64,000 nucleotides of DNA from Cavia porcellus (GCF_034190915.1 NW_026947514.1:5601701-5665700), one strand, 5' to 3'. Positions 22,552 to 33,759 are shown, counted from the stretch's first letter. The notes: generated by a model from the letters alone, not told the origin. Numbers and translations: made by a program.

Positions 22552-22859
22552 GCCCCCAGTGGCTGGGAAGTCACTAAGATTCTGATTGCCTCAGGCTCCA
22601 TGCTGGGTGCCTCTCCTGAGGTAATCTCCTCCCCGGGCCTCTCTCTCCTAGCTGGGAATGACGTCTTGGTAACTTCCATTCCAACTCTGAATGTACCTTT
22701 CATGCCATGGACAAAAATATCCAGTGTGAGGTTAAGGATTGGGGCTGGGGAGAATTCCTGTGGACTGGAATGGAAGGCGTGTCCAGAGTTGGAAAGGCAC
22801 TGTGTCCATTATATGCCAAATTCTATCGCTATGTTTTCTTGATATGATTATTTACTTTT
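22552..22859. other. Unassigned sequence
   Basis: Mixed-composition DNA with no recognised family or gene. Confidence 0.3.
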
Positions 22860-23460
22860 CATAAAAACTGAATTTGGTTTAATTTTCACCATTATTTTCT
22901 CTACAACAAAAGTCAACACATGAATTATAGAGGCTTTAGAAAATTTATGTTTGTAAAAAATGGAAATATAATCAATAAAGAAGTCACCTACCCAGGGATG
23001 AACACTACTTTTAAGTCTTGGTTATGTGTTTTCCCAGGCTTTCATTTCTGCATGTGTTTCTTTTCTTGTCTTTGTAAGATGGTGTTACACAGAATAAGTG
23101 GCTTAACTTTTCCATCTACCCTTTTCTGTAATTAAATATTCTCCCATTACATTATTTTTAGTGTCTGTCCCATAACCATGTGCCATGACTTACCCTCTTG
23201 CGTTGGGACGTCTGAGCGGAGTGCAGGTTGTCATTGTCTTGGTTGCCGTGCTGACAGTGGGGCCTTCACACATCTCCATGATGATCTCCATAGGGTCATC
23301 TTCTAGCAGCAGAATTTCCAAGAAAAAGAATATTTACTGTTTTCTTTTGAGGCATTGAAATGCACTCCAAATCAAATTGCACAAAAGACTTGACGAATAT
23401 AAGCTTCTACTCATAATTTCCCAACACCTCATCAATCCTCCTAGGTATAATTTATAGATT
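22860..23460 (-). mobile_element. Probable ancient LINE 3' region
   Basis: The left part ('aagaagtcacctacccaggg', 'atgaacactac', 'acacagaataagtggcttaa') has the style of an old LINE 3' UTR read antisense. It shares this layout with 40,990-41,340. Family assignment is uncertain and the right half is more weakly supported. Confidence 0.4.
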
Positions 23461-24203
23461 TCCTAGCCTTCATCTGTAATTTTGAAAAACAAAACAAAAA
23501 AATCTCTGAAACTAAAACTAAGTTCCATCACTCATTTGGTGTCAAAACCTGACCTTAGTCGACATGAGAATATTTGTAGCCTCTATTTATCACGTGCAGT
23601 GTGGATAACCACGCACTTCTTTAGAAACATTGTGGTGTTAGATTTCGGGGAGCTGCTCTATCCAGATGTTTTGGGATGGGGAGGGCTTCTAATGTGCAGC
23701 ATGTGTGCCAAGACCCCATTCAAAATCTGAAAGTTTCTACAGCTAGAAACACATCTGGCCTAGGAATTACTTCAGAAAAATAAGCATGAACCTGTATTTT
23801 ATAATGATTAAAACTAACTCAATAGACAAATGATTTCTCATTTATTTCAATTTACATTTTCTTGCTTACTGTTTCAATAGTAGGTACCTTCAATGTCAAT
23901 ATTATTCTTAGTGGTTTTTTATATTGATAGTTTTTCTTCCAAAATAAACCCCCTCCCCCATAGACACATCTGAGGGACAGACTTTCAGAGGTCTTATTTG
24001 TTCCCGAGACTCCCCTTCCTTATTACTCCTCTTGATGCTTCCCTGGCAGGGATAAACCCTCATGCCACTAACCCTCCTGACTGGTTGGTGAAGAGGACTC
24101 CACTGTGCTCTGTTTCTTCGAAAATGTTGAGGAAAAGTCTGAAGCCAAATCATTTTCTCCTCTGGTGTGCATACCAGCAAATTTTTTACTTTATCTTTTA
24201 AGC
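23461..24203. other. AT-rich unassigned sequence
   Basis: AT-rich DNA with short A runs and no clear repeat landmark. No gene is visible. Confidence 0.3.
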
Positions 24204-24220
24204 CAAAAAAAAAAAAAAAA
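24204..24220. repeat. Poly-A run
   Basis: An uninterrupted A run of about 17 bases. It might be the tail of a retroposed sequence to its left, but no SINE or LINE body was recognised there. Confidence 0.8.
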
Positions 24221-24399
24221 ATCAAGGAGGCATCAGTCTCTTTAATTCTGTCTGGTGCTCAGAGCATGAAGGTGCACACAAGGAGAGATTTTCTAGGTCA
24301 CAGGAAAATACTTTTTTCTTGGTGACTCTCCCCCTAACCTCAGTCTCTCCAATGGCTGGATGGTGGGTGGGACTTGGACCAGACATCTCCTGTCTTCTT

Positions 24400-24700
24400 T
24401 GCTTTGTGTCATGATCACAAAATATCTGATGCTGGGTGCTCCCACCAGAGAAGGCCAATTGAGTACACTGTGGGGAGCTGTGGGCAGAGATCTCTGGGCA
24501 CCAGGTTCCTTCCAACATCCCACTCCCGAGGACACTCACCCCTTCTGGTCCTGTGAGCTCCACATTAGTGCTTCCCATGAGAAGTGTCCCCAGGACCTGA
24601 TGTCCTCCCCTTGGACCTCTAACAGGTCCCATCACTCCACACTTCCACATTCCAACCCATGGATGCTTGGCAGGAAACCCACATCCAAACACTCAAGGCC
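24400..24700 (-). mobile_element. Possible MaLR-type LTR remnant
   Basis: 'aacaggtcccatcactccac' and 'aaacccacatccaaacactc' resemble the antisense 5' end of a MaLR LTR. The left limit is unclear, and the segment could extend back to about 24,225. Confidence 0.4.
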
Positions 24701-25458
24701 TTCAACCCCCTTTATTTAGAGAGATATCACTGCCATAGTATAAAAAGGGGAATGGTCAACACTCCATCCCACTCCCTCCTCCTTCAGTTGCAGATACCAA
24801 ATAACCAAGTGCCTTAGGCCAGAAACAAGTCCTGCATGGACACACAAAGGAGGGCTCTGGCTGAAGTGGGCTTCCTCTAGAATAGAGAAAAACATCCCCG
24901 TGTTGTGATCCATGGGTCACCACCCGTCAGTGTACTTGGAGTGGATCCAGTCTCTGCAAGTTTCAGTTCCCCGACCTGAAATAGAATACACAGAATATCA
25001 TCAGGGCAGGAAAGCCCTTTTCCACCCGTGTGAACCCTGGCTCTGCCTGAACCCACTCTTCCCCGAAGGGAATGGAATCGATTCCTACCAGCTTTTCTCT
25101 TGGATTCCTCAAATCTAGGATGCTCTAAGAGACATGTATTCTCTGAAACATTAACTCTTGACCATCCTTGAAGATGAACAGCACAGAACAGCTTTGTGCC
25201 TCAGAGCCATGTTTACGTGTTTAACTTGACAGAGTTTTCCCATTTCCTGGGTGTCTCCCAGAAGCTGACCTATTCGTGTGTGTTCAGCATGAACTTCAAA
25301 ACAGGGACAGCAAGTACTTGTCTTTGGGAGTTAAACCTTGGGGAAACCCAAGTTCAGTGTGGCAGATGCAAGAGGAATTTTGACCCATAGTGACTCATTT
25401 TTTGTTTATAGTGAAATCTGATGTCCTATAAGGCATTGCTAATTTTGATTTTGGTTTC
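24701..25458. other. Unassigned sequence
   Basis: Mixed-composition DNA between LTR-like segments. Nothing recognised. Confidence 0.3.
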
Positions 25459-25935
25459 TGCTTTGGTCTGTTTGTGCTGCTGTGACCAGATTATCAACAC
25501 TGGTTAATCTATAAGGAACAAAAATTGATTTTCATGTTGACCTGCAGGCCAGGAGTCCTAGATGAAGGCACTGGCGGGACTGGGGTCCGGTGAGGGCTGC
25601 TGTAGGCTTCCAAGATGGTGCCTCTGCCACTTTCAAGATGGCACCTTACTGCCTTTTCCAAGATGGCACCTCTGCCACTTTCAAGATGGTGTCTCACTGC
25701 CTCTTCCAAGATGGCAACTCACTGCAGTGCCTTCAGGGTGGAAGATCCTTGTGCCCTCACATGATGTCAGAGACAGATATGCAGAAGGCTAGGCCCTGCA
25801 GCCTCAGGCTCTTTGACACATATGCTAATCCCATCAGTGAGGACTGAACTGTCATGACTTAGTCACCTCCAAAGTCCACCCCTCTCTGACTGATGCACTG
25901 GAGACTCGGTTTCACCATAGACTTTAGGACATGCT
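25459..25935 (-). mobile_element. ERVL-MaLR LTR (MST/THE-like) with expanded internal array
   Basis: Antisense LTR: 'tgctttggtctgtttgtgct', 'ctggttaatctataaggaac', 'aggccaggagtcctagatga', 'ggcactggcgggactgggg', then the array at 25,611-25,714, then 'cttgtgccctcacatgatgt', 'gctaatcccatcagtgagg' and 'catgacttagtcacctccaa'. The usual LTR has a single CAAGATGG word at the array position, so this copy has been expanded internally. Confidence 0.9.
25611..25714 (+). repeat. Five-copy array of YY1-like CAAGATGG motifs
   Basis: CAAGATGG occurs at 25,611, 25,634, 25,659, 25,682 and 25,707. The spacings alternate 23, 25, 23, 25, and the intervening text alternates between a 'CTCTGCCACTTT' type and a 'TCACTGCC' or 'TTACTGCC' type. 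This makes two copies of a 48-bp higher-order unit plus a half unit. The word matches the core of the YY1 zinc-finger consensus (AAGATGGC). Binding is inferred and not shown. Confidence 0.9.
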
Positions 25936-26089
25936 GTCAGTGTCAGACAGTTTGCATGGCCCTGGTCTGCTGGGCTGGAGGGTCCACCTCTGAGAGAGGA
26001 CCTAGGTCTTCAAGCCTCTGCAATTGGGATGCAGAGTGGTGTCTTACCCAGATCTCAGATGCAGACAGATCACACACAGGTCAGCTGCA

Positions 26090-26215
26090 CTTTGTTCTGT
26101 GGAAACCACACATAGGATATTTAGCCACTGAGAGCCTCCGTTTCCTCATCTGTAGAACAGGGAATGCCGATTCCTACCCCAGGTAAGGTGAGGCTCACAT
26201 GTGAACAATGCCTGC
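26090..26215 (+). mobile_element. MIR SINE fragment
   Basis: Sense MIR core: 'gagcctccgtttcctcatct', 'gtagaacagggaatgc' and 'gaacaatgcctgctat'. It is moderately diverged. Confidence 0.7.
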
Positions 26216-26259
26216 TATCCCTGTGTCATTACTGATGACCTTGGAGCCAGGTGCAGACC

Positions 26260-26335
26260 CAGCACAGGGTTCCTCTGTTGCAGCACCGCTGACATGACGG
26301 ATAGAGAAGTCTGTGTCCTGGGTGCGGGGGCACTG
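26260..26335 (-). mobile_element. MER5A fragment
   Basis: The antisense MER5A end is recognisable as 'agggttcctctgttgcagca', 'ccgctgacatgacgg' and 'agaagtctgtgtcct'. It is a short remnant without visible terminal repeats. Confidence 0.55.
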
Positions 26336-27329
26336 TGCTGAGAACAGTGACACTCAAACTTGGTCAAACGTTTCCTGGAGCATAAGCTCTCCCTGCAGAA
26401 GAACCACTGCCAATGCAAGCAGGGCGGTGCTCTTGAACCTGACAGAGAACTGTCAGTATCTGGGTGCTCCTGTGCAGGAGGAAGAGATTTAGAATAAGCA
26501 CCTTCCTGGCTGTGGCTGAAGCCTATTTAAATGAGCAGCCTATTTCTGATTGCCAGGAGGATAACTTGGGGATCTGCAGCAGCAACCAGGGTCCTGCAGC
26601 AGCAGCTGGCTCTGGACAGGGTCCTTTGCTTATAAGCCATAAGAAAAGCAGGCTCTCTCCTTCAGCTTGAGTGTGATCACACGTGGCCCTGTACGGAGTC
26701 AGGTCTCAGCCTGTGTACATGCACCAGGGCCACAAGGCTTGGGGCCATGTCCTGAGATGAGGTGGCATGGGGAGGGGTGGGCACATGGGGACAAAAACTC
26801 AGAGCACCAGCTGGAGAAACCTCTGCAGTGGGGTGTGGGGCCCGGGATCTGCAGCTGGGCTCTCCCACGCTCCAGTGTGATCCCCTCATTGAGTTCCTGC
26901 TGACCTGTCTCACTCCTAACCCCACACCCTAGGATCTTTGCCAACATCCTCCTGACCTGTGACTCCGGAACATCTTCACGACTGATCCTGGACAATGCAA
27001 GTGTCCAGAGAGGCCAGCAGTCACAGGCTTTAGGGAGGGCAGGTGGGCCACACCACCTCTTCCATCTGGGAGATGAGAAACTTCATGCCCAGACAGACTC
27101 TCCAGGTTACCTTGGGCACCTCTTGCATGGTAATGAGCTTTCTGCCCTTGGAAGAGTCCAACTCTGGGGACCTGGGCGTGGATGGGGGAGCGTGCTGACA
27201 CCTCTGTGTGCTCCTCCCTGAGACCACACTCAGCTGCCCTCCTCCGAGGCCACCTACCTGGCTCTCTTTCCCCTCCTCTCCTCCCTGCTGGAACCTGGTC
27301 TCCATCCTTCCTCTGAAGTGAACTTGCTC
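26336..27329. other. Unassigned sequence
   Basis: GC-rich DNA. The longest open frame, 158 codons (26,929-27,405, minus), is without a recognisable domain and is overlapped by a second antisense frame. Not called as a gene. Confidence 0.3.
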
Positions 27330-27640
27330 TATAAGTTCCAACAAGAATTATTATGATCCAACTTTTTGTGGCTTCAGGAGATACAAATCTGTGGTAACAC
27401 TTCAAATTAAGTGTCGTGAATGAGTAATTACTTTCTGAATCTGAGGCATTCTACTGAATGAGAACCATTATTGTATGTTAATTAAAATCCCACTGATGGT
27501 TAAAATTATATTTCGGTGTTTTAATAACTCTATAAGGGACATGTAGATAAAGCTCTGAGATACACATTGGTGTGGTTCTTGTTAAATCCCAATAAATACT
27601 GGTTTTCATCCAAAGACACACTTATTGGTTCATGAAACTG
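27330..27640. promoter_or_regulatory. Candidate conserved non-coding element
   Basis: A sharp switch from GC-rich to AT-rich, repeat-free DNA. Clustered words include GAGTAATTACTT near 27,421, GTTAATTAAAATC near 27,477 and CAATAAATACTGG near 27,590. Palindromic TAATTA and TTAATTAA cores are typical of paired and Q50 homeodomain binding. No open frame of note and no transposon. Conservation was not tested. Confidence 0.45.
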
Positions 27641-27878
27641 AACTGGAATTTCTGCCGGGCACAGGTCTGGGTGTTGCAAGAGGTGTGTGTTTTTGGAGCC
27701 AGCATGCACGCCAAGATCTTTAGATCAAGATGAAGTCTGAGCTCAGGGCAAGCTTCTTTGGGGTGCAGAGTAGTTGGGAAACCAGAGGTTTGGGGTGTTA
27801 AGGCACATTCCTGTCACTTTCTTTTGAGATCCCCTAAGGAGTACAGCAGAATTGGAACTCATGACCTCATTTGAATTA
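27641..27878. other. Unassigned sequence
   Basis: Mixed-composition DNA between the candidate element and the small palindrome that follows. Confidence 0.3.
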
Positions 27879-27904
27879 ATCCAGTATTAGGATTAATACT
27901 GGAT
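27879..27904. repeat. Perfect 11-bp inverted repeat carrying two TAATCC sites
   Basis: ATCCAGTATTA, a GGAT spacer, then TAATACTGGAT: an exact 11-bp stem around four bases. With the preceding TA the left arm gives TAATCC at 27,877-27,882, and the opposite-strand TAATCC lies at 27,890-27,895. TAATCC is the bicoid-class (OTX, PITX, CRX) homeodomain site, so the palindrome offers two convergent sites. Confidence 0.9.
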
Positions 27905-28337
27905 CAGAGCCAGTGGGCTTTTAGAGTCATTTCCATGCCTGTTCCTGATCAGAATCGCCCTCATTCCTACTTTCTGCTGCTCCTCTGAGTGGCCAGTGGG
28001 GTAGGTGGGTGACCTGTCCCCTGCAGGTTTTCTGTCTGAGGAGCATCAAGGATGCTCTGACCCTTTGTTCCTACTCTCATCCCCCTTGGGGCTCTCCAGG
28101 GGCTTAAACAGGGGCTCTTTAGGTGGTACCAATTGGGCGGACACAACCTCCCGCCTGAGGTCTAGAGGGGACTTCACTCAAGCCCACATTGTAGTGGAAG
28201 GGGTGGGAACAGCAGGCATTGGGCTGCTGCGAGCTCTGGCGTGAGGGTCAGGCAGTGCAGCCTACACTGTGCAGTGGCTGGGGTCAGGGCCATCCTTCTC
28301 TCCACCACGGGGTCTCTGACCATGGCACATGTGCACT
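27905..28337. other. Unassigned GC-moderate sequence
   Basis: Unique DNA leading into the GGA repeat. Nothing recognised. Confidence 0.3.
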
Positions 28338-28386
28338 GGAGGAGGAGGAGGAGGAGGAGGAGGAGGAGGAGGAGGAGGAGGAGGGG
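28338..28386. repeat. (GGA)15 microsatellite
   Basis: Fifteen perfect GGA units followed by GGGG. The frame on the plus strand reads as poly-Glu or poly-Arg and the minus strand as poly-Pro or poly-Leu, which accounts for the odd open frames across it. The purine tract can form triplex or G-rich structures. Confidence 0.98.
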
Positions 28387-31338
28387 AACAGTGTCTGTGC
28401 TGAGAAGAGGGTGTGACAGGGGCTGTAGGCTGGAGTGGCACAGTGTCCTGGAGGATAGAGAGGAGAACAAAGGGACAGAGCCTGCCCTGGAGTCTGGAGT
28501 GGTGAACTGGTAGGTGATGGGGAAAGAGTGGGGTGCCCCGCCCTGGCCCGGCCAGCCTGGTTCTCTGGGTGATCATGCTCGGGGTCTTGTAGTGTGCGAT
28601 CTCAGAGCAGGGCCAGCCCCGCTTCCCACCAGAACCCTGGGAATAACCGAAACGCACTCTGAAACCTGGGCCCCACACTCGGCTGGGCGGAGCTGGGCTG
28701 CAGTGTCCCAGGAGGGCCACACAGCGGGCAGTGGGCCATAGTGCTGTCCCCCATCCCCAGAAACTGGGGCTGGGGGTGATGGAGATACCGGAGCCCAAGC
28801 CAGGAGGTGAGGGTCCAGGGTAGAACGTAGAGAACTGTCCTGGGGTGAGTGTCGGGGAGCAGGGGGCTGACAGGATTCCTTTGTGCCCACCTCTGGCTGT
28901 AGGCAGCTTGCTGGGCGGTTGACTCCCTCTGGGCAGGGCAGGGCCCAGGGTGCAAGCTGGGGATTGTGAGTACCAGGACCCCACTGTACCCAGCACCTTG
29001 GCAGACAGACCCAGGCCAAGCCTGCACAGCCTTAGCCAGCTCCAGCAGCGGGAGGTGGGCTGTGGGAGAAGGGTCCCCAAGTTTCACAGGTGATGGGAAC
29101 CTGTGCCTTTTCTCTCCTCCTGGAATCACTGCCAAGTAAAATCGTGTCTGTCTTCATGCCTCAAGGATTTTTGTGAATTCGCTGCGCTCCCCCAGGGCAG
29201 GGCCTGTGAGTTCAGGGGTCTCCAGTGAGCCGGGCTCCTGGCCGGGGCAGAGAACAGGTCCCACAGGCGAGGGAGGAGCCAGGTCCTGAGGTGATCCAGA
29301 GACACTGTGAGATAGAGTGGTCCTCCAAGCACATGCGTGTGTTAGACATGTGTGCGAGCCCAACACTCTGGGGCAGGACACAACCACAAAGTCCGTTTTC
29401 AAAGCATCCCTGCTTTGGAGTTAGGGATGCCAGGAAGAGCGGTCTTTCTTGATTGGGAAGATCTCTAGTGTACTAAGAACTAGGAAGGCAGAGCTGGGCA
29501 GGGGCATCCCATGAGGACAGAAGAGCACATGCAGGGGGCTTGTGGCCCCAAAAGAATGCCATGATGGCTGCAGTGGGGGAGTCGGTCCCAGAGCATGGCG
29601 CACCGGTGGTACCAAGCTACAGCTGCTCATCCACATCCTCCTTCTACTGCTGGGAAGGCTCTAGGCTGGGCGAGCCCCTGCTGGGATTCTGGGAGGGAGT
29701 GAGAGAGGAGAAGGGTGGAGAGGTCAGAAAAGCCCAGGAGATGAGAATCGGGGTCCCTGGGTTCAAGGCTGTGAGACAGAGTGGAGCTCTCGGGTCACCC
29801 CAGAAGCCCCAGGGGAGGAGGGACCCAAGGGTGTGTGGTGTGCAGGACAGGGGCAGGTGGCATTCTGACGAGGACACAGGTGAGAGTGCACTGGTCACCC
29901 AGGCCCGCAGATGCAGTGCCTGAGGGTGGCTGAGGCTGCACCCTGGCACTACACGGGTGGCACAGGGCTACCTGCTGGATCTTCTGCCACGTCCATTTGC
30001 AGCTGTATCTTTGGGCTGTGCCCGGTCCCCCATTCTTCACCGATCCTATCTGGGGCAGCACAGACTGCTGGGACTGTCTTCTACTCCACTTTAGGCCACT
30101 TGCCTTTGGTGTGACCTGCAGAGTCCAAGCCTGACCCATGGCCACCCTGGTCCTCAGGGAGCCTGCAGGACACCTGGTGGTGCCCAGGAAGCTTACTCTG
30201 TGCTCCAGTGCCCTGAAACTATTCGAAGAGATGGCAGGATTTCTGCCTGGTTGGAGGATAGGGACAGAGAACAGCACAGTGCATGGAGGGAACAACAAAC
30301 ACAGGGACTTGGAGAGCATGGCCCTGGGGGAGGGGGCAAGGGCTGCTGTGGAGATGTGCTTAGAACATGGGGTAAGAGGCACCCCGGCAAGGTGGGCTGT
30401 TTGGAAAGGCCCGGGCCTGGCAGGCGGAGAGGATGCAGCCTGGGCCTGCTCCAGCCGGTGGGGCGCTTCCCTCAGGTGGCCCTTTGATCTCCTAACAAAT
30501 GGCCCATTCAGCATCTCCAAGAGGCCAGCTCCTGGCAGCCAGGGTAGGAAGGTGGGGAAACACAAGGTGATTGTCTGCCCGGTCCGGGAGCTGGGCATCG
30601 GGGAGCAGCCGGGTTTGTGCCGCCCTTGGTGGCCGCCTGCCAAGGACTCTCTGCTGCTGCCGGGCTGGCTGAGGGCTCAGCACCCAGCCCCTCTGCCTGC
30701 CTCTGCAGGTCGGGCAGCGGGAGGGTGTGGGGCAGGGACCAGGGGCCACCACGAGGGTGCATGCAGACCACCTGGAACCCCAGGTCCTTCCTCTACGGGG
30801 GCTTCCTGCTTGGTGGGAGAAGCAGGTTGGACGCTGTGGCCTTTCCTCCAGGAGAAGGTTCCACTCACCTTCCTTCTGCTGCTCAAGATGAAGCCAATCC
30901 TAAGACCCCAAGGGACCATGTGCTTTGCTTCTGAAAATGACAGTAAGCACGAAAAAGCTCCACACAGTCTCCTCAAAGACATTCAGTTTCTTTCTGTTCC
31001 TCAATTTATTTTGCGTATCTCTGTTCTTGCGTCCAAAGTGCCGATTTAGAAATCCCTTTGGATAAGTGGTGATGCTAAGGACAAGTTCATCTGCTAGTCC
31101 CCAAATTCAAAAGATAAATCTCCATGAGGGACAGAAGGGTGTTTGGGGACAGCGTGGCAGGTCAGGTGTGGCGTCACAGTGTCCTTTGGTTTCCCAGGCG
31201 TCACCACACGGTATATCCTGTGGCCAGTCATGTAACCCGATAATTCCCACTGGCTCCTGCCGGAAATGGTACCAGGTGGGGTGACTCATGGGTGGGCAGG
31301 TAGTAGCTTCTCAATGAACACAAGTTAGTTCCCTATTT
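28387..31338. other. GC-rich unique sequence with long chance-like open frames
   Basis: No transposon is visible for almost 3 kb. Open frames include 303 codons (30,138-31,049, plus), 282 codons (29,795-30,643, minus) and 272 codons (28,262-29,080, minus, through the GGA repeat). They overlap one another on opposite strands and show low-complexity Gly, Pro, Ala and Arg content. None has a domain, signal peptide or splice pattern I recognise, so no gene is called. A fast-evolving or lineage-specific transcript cannot be excluded. Confidence 0.35.
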
Positions 31339-31370
31339 AGTAAAAAAAAAAAAAAAAAGAAAGAAAAGCT
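31339..31370. repeat. A-rich run
   Basis: An uninterrupted A stretch followed by AAGAAAGAAAAG. It resembles a retroposon tail, but no body was recognised to its left. Confidence 0.8.
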
Positions 31371-31654
31371 GGCTTAAAAATAAACTTTAACTGCAACATT
31401 TTTGAGGTGCTAAGCATGGGACAGAAGCCAAACAATACAAGAGATGATTTAATTGATAAGTAAGTTTATCTTCTCCTCCCTCATCTCACTGAGGGACTCA
31501 TCTTTAAAAATTTGAAGAAAACTTTAGGTTTACAATACTTCATCTGATTCATTCACCTGCTCATTCGTGTATCCTGCAAACAAGCTGTCAACACCTCCGA
31601 TGTGTGAGGTCTCAGGCTGCAGACAGGAGCGTAGACGGGGCTCGGAGCTGTGGG
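31371..31654. other. Unassigned sequence
   Basis: AT-moderate DNA with a weak 'attcattcacctgctcattc' word of the type seen at LINE2 or MIR 3' ends. Not assignable. Confidence 0.3.
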
Positions 31655-31850
31655 GAGGGAAACGACTCGGCTGGCCCCTGCAATTTACCAGCGTGACCTC
31701 CGGCAAGTCATTTAAACTCTGTAGCCTCGGTTTTCTCATTTATATAATCAGGATAATGATGTTTCCCTCGCAGGGCTGTTGGGGGGGACTGGAGATAATG
31801 CAGGTCAGAACTGCTTGGAGCTGGGAGACAGGAGGCTGCCTCTATGATTA
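31655..31850 (+). mobile_element. MIR SINE, long copy
   Basis: Sense MIR with most of the body: 'gtgacctccggcaagtcatt', 'taaactctgtagcctcggtt', 'ttctcatttatataatcagg', 'ataatgatgtttccctcgca' and 'gggctgttgggggggact' then 'ggagataatgcag'. This is one of the best preserved MIR copies in the window. Confidence 0.85.
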
Positions 31851-33075
31851 AGGACACCGTGCCTTTGGTGGCTGCTGGTCCCTGGGTGGTGACAGGTGGA
31901 CAGAGGTCCGACCGGGGACTGTCTTTCCCGGGGAAGAGCTCATCTTGCAGTCTCACTGTAAATAACAGGTCCATAATAGAGGCTTGGGGTTTTTTCTAAC
32001 AAAGTGACCTGAGGACCTGTCCTTTCTCCCTTTGGAGAGACCACATGCAAGTGGCCAATCCCCAGCTTGCTTTCAGAGGTGTCACTTGGCACTGAGGTGG
32101 AGCAGGAAGTTGCCTTGGCTCCTGGACTGCGAGGAGCCCCCCGCCTGGCAGCAGGCCCTGGGGAGTCTGGCTGTTGTTGGGCTGCACGTCTGGGAGCAGA
32201 GCAGTGCTAGGAAAGGTGGAACCCGTTCCTCCGGAGCTGTTTATCCAGCTTATCTGACCTCCGAGCCCAGCTGTCTTAATGGTTTCTAATGAGTTTAATG
32301 TGTCTGGCGTCTTCGCTGGACCCTTGGCTACCCTACCCTAGGGCCTCTTTCTCATGTGCCAGCAAAAGGGTGCAAATGCTAGGTGGGGCCCGCCGTGTGG
32401 CACATGGACTCGGAGTGAAAAGGGCTTTGTGCTGGGACTCTATGTGCACGCGGAAGTGGCCCCAGCCGGGCAGGGGAGTGCGTGGAGATCACACCCCAGA
32501 TGGCGGGCGACCGGCGTCTCTGGATCCTGTTTCTTCCTCTGCGACGTGGGTGTGACACTGAGATGGCCAGCAATGCTTGGAGCCCATGCCCTCTTTAGGC
32601 TCCAGCTAGACCTCTAGAGAAGCACACGGTCAGGGTGCAGCCTGTTTTGTCACCCTGTGCCTCTTGCCGCCAGCGCCTCCCTGAGAAATGTCTGTCCTGG
32701 ACCAGGTGGATGTGGCCAAGCCATTTCCCGAGAACAGGTGTGCTGTGTGGAGCCCCATGCTGGAGGACCCCTGCGGTGGGCTGTATGCCATTAGGTCACT
32801 GCCTGGTGCCTGCAGCTGGGAGGTTTGGGCCCCTGCATCAGGCCCTGGGCAGGAGTGTGGAGCCAGACTCGTACTGTACCCCCTCTCCAGCATCCTTTCC
32901 ACCTGCCCCATGAATTTCTCTCCAAGCTTTGAACCCCACAAGGCCCTGCCCAGCCCTTTCTCAGTACTCACTACCACCTTGACAAGTTTCCTGTGCTGCT
33001 TTCTCCTCATTCCTGGCCAGGCATCTCGCTGGATCTGCATAGCCCCCCGGCTTCTGCAGCTGCCAGTGCCTGGGT
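31851..33075. other. Unassigned GC-rich sequence
   Basis: Unique DNA with no recognised repeat. Several overlapping frames of 60-170 codons occur on both strands without domains. Confidence 0.3.
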
Positions 33076-33145
33076 TTTTGTTCTTAAGATGAAGACTTGC
33101 TATGTAGTCCATGCTGGCCTTGAGCTTCCCTGTCTTTTTAGGTAA
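33076..33145 (-). mobile_element. B1/7SL-type SINE fragment
   Basis: Antisense B1 words: 'cttgctatgtagtccatgct' and 'ggccttgagcttccctg'. Short and diverged. Confidence 0.6.
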
Positions 33146-33759
33146 GATGACCACGGAGGTACAAGGATGTCCATCCGTTTGCCCAAGGGCTAGGGGTTCT
33201 GGGTATCAGAGTCCCACATGGCCCACCCACCCCACCCCTGACTTTCACAGCCTACCCTCGGGGCTGACTACGCCTAGTGCGCCAGGCTCTAGGCATAGGA
33301 CACCCATTCATTCACCGGTAACTCCGCTTATGTGTCAAAAAGCACATGAATCAGGGAAATGAATGAATAAATTCATTCAAATAGTAGTAATTGAATATTT
33401 TTCCTGGGCCAGGCACATCAAAGGCACTCAATGAAAGATTTTCTGATGAGTCTTTTGGAGGAGGGGGAAATGAATACATTAAATCTCTGGTCTACTGGGT
33501 TAGGAGATGTACAGCTTGGATGTAGCTTTTGCATTTTAGAATGGTGAAAGGAAAGAACAGGGTGATTTATGCTCCTACTTGCAGATTTGTGTTCTAGAGC
33601 GGAGCTCAGGAAGGGTCTTGCCCAAGGATACCCCCAGCCCTGGGCCAAGCCTGGACTTGCCCTTAACTTCAGGTTAGGCACGGCATTTTAAAACTTCCTC
33701 CAAAGATCGCATTTAATTGTGTCTGCAGGCTGGATGTGATTAACCTGGGCTTCCAGGAC
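33146..33759. other. Unassigned sequence with a weak MIR/L2-like end
   Basis: Around 33,360-33,430 the words 'gaatgaataaattcattc' and 'gccaggcacatc...ggcactcaatgaaag' resemble the 3' end of MIR or L2. The remainder is unique. Confidence 0.3.

Noticed and set aside
25509..25792. Overlapping open frames across the YY1-like array
   Set aside because: They are translations of the LTR tandem repeat and have no coding character.
28262..29080. 272-codon minus-strand frame with a poly-Pro run
   Set aside because: The poly-Pro comes from the (GGA)15 microsatellite; the remainder has no domain and overlaps other long frames.
30138..31049. 303-codon plus-strand open frame as a gene
   Set aside because: No recognisable domain, composition driven by GC-rich DNA, overlapped by a 282-codon antisense frame, and no splice or promoter context. 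Kept only as a finding.
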